A stretch of 16,991 bases of DNA, taken from positions 1 through 16,991 of the forward strand of contig CAZVBM010000015.1 of the NCBI GenBank assembly GCA_964625885.1, in the 5' to 3' direction. Origin of the DNA: CAZRIZ01 sp964625885. Its GTDB lineage: Bacteria; Patescibacteriota; Saccharimonadia; Saccharimonadales; Saccharimonadaceae. The number at the start of each line of letters is the position of its first letter. Positions within the stretch are counted from its first letter, which is position 1. A program made the translations under genes and the position numbers. The notes below the pieces were generated by a model that did no database searches, was not told the DNA's origin, and was given only the letters and a program-made list of their open reading frames with translations. Positions 1-5,533 of the stretch are shown here, piece by piece.

Positions 1-686
1 GCCTTTATCTCTACTGCGCCGTTTTCCATCTCTGGCACTTCACTGCGAAATAGTTCAATAATGAACTGCTTGTCGGCTCGGCTTAGAATCAGTTGCGTGC
101 CGTGTAAACCACGATCGATTTCCTTAATCAAAACCTTGATGCGACTGCCGATACTATAGAATTCACCTGGAATCTGCTCACGCTTAGGGATAATACCAGT
201 TCCCTTGCCTAACTCAACATAAACCGTACCACGGTCAACTCGAATAATATTACCATTGACCACCTCACCAATGCGGTTCTCGTATTCAGCAATCATGACT
301 TCTTTTTCCGCCTCTTTTAGCCGCTGAGTAAAGACTTGTTTAGCAGTTTGAGCAGCTACACGGCCGAACGAAGCGACTGAGTGTTCATCTTCGATAACAC
401 CACCCAGCTCAATATCTTTTTTGATCTTTTTAGCATCCTCTAGGCTGATTTGATTAACTTCATTCTCAACCTCTTCCACCACCTCGCGCACCACAAAGAC
501 TGTAGCTTCGCCAGTGTTGGTGTTGAGGATAGCGCGCACCACCTGGTCACGGTCGCCATTATCACGACGCCAGGCTGCTGCAATCGCCTGTTCAACTACT
601 TCTAAAACTTTTTCTTCTGATAAATTCTTTTCGTCAGCAATCACTGGCACTAGAGCCAAGAGCTGTTTTAAGTTCAATTCTTCCAT
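1..686 (-). CDS. nusA: Transcription termination/antitermination factor NusA, N-terminal part (cut by window edge)
   Basis: NusA binds RNA polymerase and nascent RNA, promoting pausing and intrinsic termination. The visible 228 residues begin MEELNLKQLLALVPVIADEK, a typical NusA N-terminal polymerase-binding domain (about 1-130). An S1 domain follows at about 137-203 (IGEVVNGNIIRV, then GTGIIPKREQIPGEFY), and the start of the first KH domain (LSRADKQFIIELFRSEVPE, from about 201). The remaining KH region lies beyond base 1. The start is ATG at 684-686, preceded on the minus strand by AAAGGA (691-696). In many bacteria nusA follows rimP; here its upstream neighbour is the divergent RNase J gene, so nusA is the first gene of its transcript. 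A terminator-like hairpin lies in its short leader (712-739). The family call is secure; the cut 3' end is only a window effect. Confidence 0.95.
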   Translation of the reverse strand, partial: MEELNLKQLLALVPVIADEKNLSEEKVLEVVEQAIAAAWRRDNGDRDQVVRAILNTNTGEATVFVVREVVEEVENEVNQISLEDAKKIKKDIELGGVIEDEHSVASFGRVAAQTAKQVFTQRLKEAEKEVMIAEYENRIGEVVNGNIIRVDRGTVYVELGKGTGIIPKREQIPGEFYSIGSRIKVLIKEIDRGLHGTQLILSRADKQFIIELFRSEVPEMENGAVEIK

Positions 687-711
687 CTTTTCCTTTCGTT
701 TATTCTCTCAT

Positions 712-739
712 AAAAACATCCGACCCTTGTTGGCCGGAT
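712..739 (-). promoter_or_regulatory. Terminator-like hairpin in the nusA leader (candidate attenuator)
   Basis: Bases 718-739 form an 8-position stem (ATCCG-A-CC against GG-C-CGGAT, one A/C mismatch) with a six-base loop. Read on the minus strand, the stem is followed by GTTTTTA (712-717), the form of an intrinsic terminator. No minus-strand gene lies upstream that it could serve, because the neighbour diverges. It sits about 10 bases after the predicted nusA start site and 32 bases before the nusA ATG. That position suggests premature termination within the leader, possibly controlled by NusA itself. The stem is visible; the function is inferred. Confidence 0.5.
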
Positions 740-755
740 AATTCAGTATATTTTT

Positions 756-783
756 ATTCTAGCAAAATTAAAAAATAAGTAAA
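756..783 (-). promoter_or_regulatory. Probable nusA promoter
   Basis: On the minus strand an extended -10 box, TGC then TAGAAT (756-761), lies 16 bases downstream of a weak -35, TTTACT (778-783, 4 of 6 to consensus). The predicted start is near 749, giving a leader of about 63 bases that contains the hairpin at 718-739. It lies back to back with the RNase J promoter at 813-841 in the same AT-rich intergenic stretch (687-943), which holds no gene. Confidence 0.5.
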
Positions 784-812
784 TAGCACGCGCTTATCGC
801 CAGCTTTAGGAC

Positions 813-841
813 TAGACAAAAGGCTTAATGTTTGCTATAAT
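813..841 (+). promoter_or_regulatory. Promoter of the RNase J - CobW operon
   Basis: TAGACA (813-818, 5 of 6 to consensus), a 17-base spacer, and TATAAT (836-841) preceded by TGC, so the -10 is perfect apart from an extended TG at nearly the right place (TTTGC). The predicted start is near 848, leaving a leader of about 95 AT-rich bases before the GTG start at 944. Confidence 0.7.
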
Positions 842-943
842 AGATATATTGATTGATTCTTTTTAGTTAAAAATTTGTTTTTAAGCGCGAACTTAAAAAT
901 TAATCATTAACTACAAAATAATAAATAAAACTAAGGAATTTTA

Positions 944-2965
944 GTGGGACAAACTAGAGTAAAAAATGTATCAGGCGCGGCTAAAAGACCGCAAGCCAAT
1001 TTTAGACATGGCGTTAAGCAGCGCACTGGGCAACCAAAAAACCAGCCAAGAAACCAAAAAAACCCTGGCAAGAATAGAACAAAAGTTCAAGTCACAACCA
1101 GTGTCCGTCGTGGCGAAGTAATTCGTGCTCAGCGCATGCTAGCCAGCGATGTCACGATGCGCGCCACCCAGCACGTCATCAATAACCCAGTCAATAAGTC
1201 AGTTTTTAACGGCAACAAGGGTCAGCAGATCTCACCAGTTGCCCTAAAAAAGGTCCGACCAAATCCGCAAGCGGTTAGAATTATCCCGCTCGGTGGTTTA
1301 GGTGAGGCCGGCATCGGCAAAAACATGACCGTGATTGAATACGGCGAAGAAATTATCGTCATTGACATGGGAACTATTTTTCCCAATGCTAACGACTATC
1401 CTGGTATCAACCACATGGTAGCAGACATTAGTTATCTGGAAAAAAATCGTCGTAAAATCAAAGCCTTTTTGTTTACCCACGCCCACCTAGACCATATTGG
1501 TGCCACTAAACTGATCTTGCCTAAGTTCCCTAATGTGCCAGTTTATGGTACCGCCTTTACTGTTGGCATGATTCAAAGACAGCTATCTGAATTACCTGAG
1601 GAACACAACATCCCCTACCAGATTATCGATCCATTCGTCAAGCAACAAGTCTCAGTTTCTCAGCATTTCAGCATCGAATTTGTTCACGTCCTACACTCCA
1701 TACCGGGCGCCGTGGCTATTGTGGTTCGCACTCCAAACGGCGTGATTGTTCACTCTGGTGACTGGCGGTTTGAAAAGAATCCGATCAATCGACCATTTGA
1801 CATGCCGCGTCTGCTAGAAATTGCCCAAAAAGAAGGTATTGATCTGCTACTAAACGAGTCAACCAATATCGACTCACCTGGCACCCACCCAATCACCGAA
1901 GTTGAAGTCGGTGACAATATCGGTGAGGTCATGGACCAATTCACAAATAGCCGCATCATCGTCAGCTGCTTCTCATCACAAATTTATCGTATTGGGCAGA
2001 TTCTCAAGCAAGCTCACGCCCATGGCCGCAAGGTCGCTTTCTCGGGCTTTAGTATGATTAGCACAGCCGAAATCGCCCTGCGCACCCAGGAACTCAAGGT
2101 GCCAAAAGACACCGTCATGAAGATTGAGGATATCGTTAAGCTACCCGATAGTCAGGTCACTGTTATTTGTACCGGTAGCCAAGGCGAATTAAATGCCGTC
2201 CTAAACCGTATGGTGACCGGCGCCCACAAATATATCAAGATCAAGGGCACCGACGTTATCTTGTTTAGCTCTAATCCAATTCCCGGCAACGAGCCACAAG
2301 TCGTTAACACCATTGACGGACTACTGCGCGAAGGCGCTAGCGTGATTCAAAACAATCGCTCACACTTGACCGGTATTGGATTGATTCACTTATCTGGTCA
2401 CGCTTACTACGATGATCACGTCATCTATGTTAAATCGCTCAATCCGCGCAACTATATGCCAATTCACGGCCAGTTCTTTATGCTCGAGCATAATGCTGAG
2501 ATGGCCAGCAATGTGGCCGGCATCCCTAAAGACAGAATCTTAGTTTGCGATAACGGCGACATAGTCGAACTTCTACCAGATAAGACCATTCGTAAAAACG
2601 GCCGCATTCATGTTGGCAGCGTGATGTTTGACAGTTCTAATAACGAAGTTAATGACGCCGTCGTCAAAGATCGCCTACATATCTCATCACAGGGTATTGT
2701 CGTTCTAGTTATGATGATTAATAAAAAGACTGGCCGTTTGGCTAAAACTCCGGACATCATATCGCGCGCCTTCATCTACCTCAAAGATAATGAGGAATTA
2801 ATGAGCCGCATTCGTCACTACCTAAAAATTAAAATTGAGAAAGACGGTCGTAGCGCCGATGATCTGAAAGAACTAAAAGAAGAAATCAAAGACGACGTTT
2901 CACAGATTCTTTACGACGAGACCGGTCACACGCCAATTGTTATACCAGTCATAAACTTGTTTTAA
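944..2965 (+). CDS. rnj: Ribonuclease J with a long basic N-terminal extension
   Basis: RNase J is a zinc-dependent endo/5'-exonuclease that matures and degrades RNA in bacteria without an RNase E-centred system. The metallo-beta-lactamase core starts near residue 110 (VRIIPLGGLGEAGIGKNM). Metal-site motifs are visible: HAHLDH at 179-184, HSGDW at 270-274, HLSGHA at 482-487 and PIHGQ with H508. The beta-CASP region and a C-terminal domain follow; without the extension the protein is about 563 residues, the normal family length. Residues 1-110 are rich in Lys, Arg, Gln and Asn and nearly free of acidic residues in the first 65 (17 Lys/Arg, one Glu), probably disordered and RNA-binding. The start is GTG at 944, supported by AAGGA at 933-937. 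The stop is followed after one base by the CobW-type gene. J1 versus J2 type cannot be settled. Confidence 0.95.
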   Translation: MGQTRVKNVSGAAKRPQANFRHGVKQRTGQPKNQPRNQKNPGKNRTKVQVTTSVRRGEVIRAQRMLASDVTMRATQHVINNPVNKSVFNGNKGQQISPVALKKVRPNPQAVRIIPLGGLGEAGIGKNMTVIEYGEEIIVIDMGTIFPNANDYPGINHMVADISYLEKNRRKIKAFLFTHAHLDHIGATKLILPKFPNVPVYGTAFTVGMIQRQLSELPEEHNIPYQIIDPFVKQQVSVSQHFSIEFVHVLHSIPGAVAIVVRTPNGVIVHSGDWRFEKNPINRPFDMPRLLEIAQKEGIDLLLNESTNIDSPGTHPITEVEVGDNIGEVMDQFTNSRIIVSCFSSQIYRIGQILKQAHAHGRKVAFSGFSMISTAEIALRTQELKVPKDTVMKIEDIVKLPDSQVTVICTGSQGELNAVLNRMVTGAHKYIKIKGTDVILFSSNPIPGNEPQVVNTIDGLLREGASVIQNNRSHLTGIGLIHLSGHAYYDDHVIYVKSLNPRNYMPIHGQFFMLEHNAEMASNVAGIPKDRILVCDNGDIVELLPDKTIRKNGRIHVGSVMFDSSNNEVNDAVVKDRLHISSQGIVVLVMMINKKTGRLAKTPDIISRAFIYLKDNEELMSRIRHYLKIKIEKDGRSADDLKELKEEIKDDVSQILYDETGHTPIVIPVINLF

Positions 2966-2966
2966 G

Positions 2967-3974
2967 ATGAATAAGACTACACCAATCTTCGTCATCGCTG
3001 GCTTTCTCGGAGCCGGCAAGACCACATTTGTTAATCAGCTACTAACCCAAGCCAGCGGTTATAAAGTCGGCATGATTGTCAACGACTTCGGTAAAGTCAA
3101 TGTTGATACCACACTAGTTGAGCAACAAGTCGATGAATTGGTCAGTTTGTCTAATGGCTGCCTTTGCTGCAGTCTGTCTAACGAATTAGACGATTCTCTA
3201 AATAAGCTAACCGATAGCGGCAAGGAGCTAGACTTTATCTTAGTCGAAGCCAGCGGCCTGGCTGATCCCGTGCAAATGGTTGAATTGGTTTTAAATAGCG
3301 AAAACCAGAAAATTCATTTTCAAGATATCATCTACCTAATCGACGCCGTAAACTTTACCGATTTATGGCGCGACGAATCTTACCGTGCCAGCCAAAGCCT
3401 GCGAATTGCTAAAATTGTTTTGGTTAATAAAGTTGACTTATCCAATCCAGATCAAATCGCCCAAATTGAAACAATCATACGCGAAGTTAATCCGCATGTT
3501 TTGATTGCGCCAACCAGCCAAGCTAAGTTTGATTATCGCCTGCTAGTTGATCAAAAAGCTAATGATCACCAACTTAAAATTGGTCAAGCCGAGCACAGCC
3601 ACGAGCACCACCATCATCATCACAAATCTTACGGCAACTACGTCAGCTTTGACTTTCATGAGGACGAGCCACTTGACCCACTAAAAACTACTAGGTTTCT
3701 TAACAACTTGCCAAATAATATTTATCGCGCCAAGGGTTGGATGAATTTTGGTAAAAAGGCCGAAGGCTATAAGATTTTATTACAGCTAGTTGGTCGGCAA
3801 CACCAGCTAAAAGCTATCCCGCTAAAAGTCGGCGAAGTCTCGCCGACCGAGCTGGTTTTTGTAGGGGTCAATATTGACGAAAAAGACTTAACTGAAAAGC
3901 TCAAACAGCTAGTTGACGACGACCCGAACACTGTCACTGACGAAAACCGGGTCAGCGTGGAGTATTTTCGCTAA
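2967..3974 (+). CDS. COG0523 / CobW-family GTPase, probable zinc metallochaperone
   Basis: A G3E-family P-loop GTPase. Visible features are Walker A GFLGAGKTT (residues 12-20), the family metal-binding C-x-C-C motif CLCC (65-68), the EASGLADP switch segment (94-101), the guanine-specificity motif NKVD (154-157), a histidine-rich loop at 209-219 (EHSH then a run of six His), and a C-terminal CobW_C domain from about 224. COG0523 members load or store metals such as Zn or Co. The CxCC motif plus the His loop favours zinc over cobalamin synthesis, and no cobalamin genes are nearby. ATG lies one base after the RNase J stop with no good Shine-Dalgarno, so translation is probably coupled. The 3' end overlaps the convergent nuclease gene by 23 bases. 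The metal and the client are not shown by sequence. Confidence 0.9.
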   Translation: MNKTTPIFVIAGFLGAGKTTFVNQLLTQASGYKVGMIVNDFGKVNVDTTLVEQQVDELVSLSNGCLCCSLSNELDDSLNKLTDSGKELDFILVEASGLADPVQMVELVLNSENQKIHFQDIIYLIDAVNFTDLWRDESYRASQSLRIAKIVLVNKVDLSNPDQIAQIETIIREVNPHVLIAPTSQAKFDYRLLVDQKANDHQLKIGQAEHSHEHHHHHHKSYGNYVSFDFHEDEPLDPLKTTRFLNNLPNNIYRAKGWMNFGKKAEGYKILLQLVGRQHQLKAIPLKVGEVSPTELVFVGVNIDEKDLTEKLKQLVDDDPNTVTDENRVSVEYFR

Positions 3975-4680
3975 CCTCTGGGCAACGCCGCAAGACCTGT
4001 TGCATGGCCGACTTTTCTGCTTCCGTCACCCATAAACCATATTCTAATTTAACTTTAATTTGGCGCGATATATAGGCACAACGAAAGGATTTATTGGGCG
4101 GCAGCCAGCTAGCTGCGTCACTATCAACTTTGGCCTGATTAGCCTCACGGCTGACCGCCACTAGATTATTTGGGTCGTTGTAAAATTTATAACGTTTTTC
4201 TGAATCCCAACTCTGCGCGCCTTTTTGCCAAGCATCACTGACCGCCACGATATGGTCGATTTGCACCTCTTGGCTAGTCGCTGGACCATATTTAAAAGCA
4301 ATTTCCTTGCCAGTGTAGGGATCATTTAGCGCCCCAGATAAAACTCGGCAATTATCGTCGATGGTTGTATTAATTAAATCACGCTTTAGAACCAAATTAC
4401 GCATTGAACATTTACCTAAAGTCTGCCAAGTGCTCGCAAACAAATTACGATCATAGCCAGTTTTTGGCGCTCGCCCCTTCACTTCTAGCTTTTCTAACAA
4501 TTCCAGGCTGGCTTCGTCAACCTGTACTGCACCAGCGATGTTTAAATCATACTGGGTAAACTCGCGCCAGAGCTGAGCGATGTTTGCCCGAGAATCCGGC
4601 CCCAGACCCATTAGAACCGCAATTATGCCACCAATTATGGTCAGAATTGCCACCAGACGCCGTCGCTTATGGTTTACCAT
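3952..4680 (-). CDS. Membrane-anchored or secreted HNH nuclease, DUF1524 family
   Basis: The protein has 242 residues. A basic start (HKRRR) and one hydrophobic segment (about 9-27) indicate a signal peptide or anchor. The rest is the GmrSD-C/DUF1524 type HNH domain: RDLIN (100-104), the Cys pair C91/C111, NDPYTGKEIAF (119-129), the catalytic QIDHIVAVSDAW (140-151, D142 and H143), YNDPNNLVAVSREANQAK (167-184), and the tail WLPPNKSFRCAYI (192-204). This arrangement is close to the secreted HNH proteins common in Actinobacteria. It probably cuts nucleic acid outside the cell, which would suit nucleotide scavenging or DNA uptake, but this is inference. ATG is 6 bases from a predicted -10 box with no Shine-Dalgarno. 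The stop is TGA at 3952-3954, inside the convergent CobW gene. Confidence 0.88.
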   Translation of the reverse strand: MVNHKRRRLVAILTIIGGIIAVLMGLGPDSRANIAQLWREFTQYDLNIAGAVQVDEASLELLEKLEVKGRAPKTGYDRNLFASTWQTLGKCSMRNLVLKRDLINTTIDDNCRVLSGALNDPYTGKEIAFKYGPATSQEVQIDHIVAVSDAWQKGAQSWDSEKRYKFYNDPNNLVAVSREANQAKVDSDAASWLPPNKSFRCAYISRQIKVKLEYGLWVTEAEKSAMQQVLRRCPEVSENTPR

Positions 4681-4686
4681 GGTTCT

Positions 4687-4695
4687 ATTTTAACA
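4687..4695 (-). promoter_or_regulatory. Extended -10 promoter of the HNH nuclease gene, leaderless mRNA predicted
   Basis: On the minus strand TG-T-TAAAAT ends six bases before the ATG at 4680. Transcription would begin at or next to the A of ATG, and no Shine-Dalgarno is present. No convincing -35 is seen. The 16 bases 4683-4698 are identical to 11651-11666 in front of pilB. Confidence 0.6.
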
Positions 4696-4745
4696 AAACC
4701 GATAACAATTCCTATACCAAACAAAGACGTTCAATGGTTAGGCTG

Positions 4746-4768
4746 TGATATATTAAAGAATAGAGAGG
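4746..4768 (+). promoter_or_regulatory. Extended -10 box and ribosome binding site of the dehydrogenase gene
   Basis: TG-A-TATATT (4746-4754) is a plausible extended -10 without a clear -35. AGAGAGG at 4762-4768 lies five bases before ATG 4774. The Shine-Dalgarno decides the start codon against an in-frame ATG at 4669 that overlaps the nuclease gene start. Confidence 0.45.
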
Positions 4769-4773
4769 TTAAA

Positions 4774-5487
4774 ATGGATTTTAAAGAAAAAGTAGTTTTA
4801 GTTACTGGCGGTAGTAGTGGAATTGGAAAGGCGATTTGTGAGGAATTCTCTCAAAAAGGCGCTAAAGTTATAATATTTGATATTACAGAGCCAGATATAA
4901 GAATCGGTTACTACAAAGTTGACATAACAAAAGAGAGCGAGATAAAATCCGCCCTAAATAACATTCCCAAACTTGATATTCTAGTAAACTGCGCCGGTGT
5001 ATATATTCAAAAATACGTTGAGGACACTACAACAGAAGAGTTAGATAAAATTGTCGACACCAACTTAAAGGGAACCTATCTTGTTACGAAAAGTTCCCTA
5101 CCGTTAATCAGACAAAGCAAGGGTACTATAATTAATATCTCATCAGGACTAGGAATAGCACCTGAGTTAACCTCGCCAGCCTATTGTATGACCAAATCAG
5201 CAATTATCATGTTAACTAAATGCCTAGCTCAGCAATTAGCCGAAGAGAATATAAGAGTTAACGCTGTTCTACCTGGACCAATCGACACGCCATTACTGAG
5301 AAGCTCCATGGCTACTGAAGCTGAATTTGAAGACTATAAAGACCTGAATCCCATGAAAAAGATTGGCGAGCCCAAAGATGTTGCAAGCGTAGTCCTATTC
5401 CTCGCTTCCGATTTAGCCAAATATGTAACGGGCGGACTATATTCCGTTGACGGCGGAGAATCTACCTCAAGTCTTTATTCAAAATAG
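4774..5487 (+). CDS. Classical short-chain dehydrogenase/reductase (SDR), probably acquired
   Basis: The 237-residue protein is a single Rossmann-fold oxidoreductase of usual SDR length. Motifs are all present: TGGSSGIG (11-18) for the dinucleotide, an Asp at the end of strand two (D36) favouring NAD(H) over NADP(H), NCAG (72-75), N97, S124, and the YCMTK catalytic pair Y137/K141, then PGPIDTPL. The C-terminus GGLYSVDGGES is typical of 3-oxoacyl-ACP-reductase-like SDRs, but the substrate cannot be read. ATG 4774 is chosen from the AGAGAGG site and because homology begins there. Codon use differs from its neighbours: all four Arg codons are AGA, while the CobW gene has none in ten, and 8 of 23 Ile codons are ATA. 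This points to transfer. FabG-like function is unproven, as no fatty-acid genes are adjacent. Confidence 0.9.
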   Translation: MDFKEKVVLVTGGSSGIGKAICEEFSQKGAKVIIFDITEPDIRIGYYKVDITKESEIKSALNNIPKLDILVNCAGVYIQKYVEDTTTEELDKIVDTNLKGTYLVTKSSLPLIRQSKGTIINISSGLGIAPELTSPAYCMTKSAIIMLTKCLAQQLAEENIRVNAVLPGPIDTPLLRSSMATEAEFEDYKDLNPMKKIGEPKDVASVVLFLASDLAKYVTGGLYSVDGGESTSSLYSK

Positions 5488-5516
5488 CCAATTAGAAATT
5501 AGACTCAGCCGATCAA

Positions 5517-5525
5517 TGCTACAAT
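5517..5525 (+). promoter_or_regulatory. Extended -10 promoter of the aminopeptidase gene, leaderless or near-leaderless
   Basis: TG-C-TACAAT ends eight bases before ATG 5534, so transcription would start within a base or two of the start codon. No Shine-Dalgarno precedes the ATG and no -35 at a standard distance is clear. It lies in the 46-base gap after the dehydrogenase stop. Confidence 0.55.
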
Positions 5526-5533
5526 ATACAGAT

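Noticed and set aside
514..741. Plus-strand open frame opposite the nusA start
   Set aside because: It lies antisense to a well-matched NusA sequence, has no recognisable domain or ribosome site and is a shadow.
3591..3626. Run of six His codons, looking like an affinity tag
   Set aside because: It is internal, in frame, uses mixed CAC/CAT codons and lies where COG0523 proteins carry a His-rich metal loop. It is natural.
3952..3974. Possible frameshift or assembly error where the CobW and nuclease genes overlap
   Set aside because: Both proteins end naturally at their expected length, and two other convergent pairs in the window overlap in the same way.
4669..4773. N-terminal extension of the dehydrogenase from an ATG at 4669
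   Set aside because: It overlaps the divergent nuclease start, contains that gene's promoter, lacks SDR similarity, and a good Shine-Dalgarno precedes ATG 4774.
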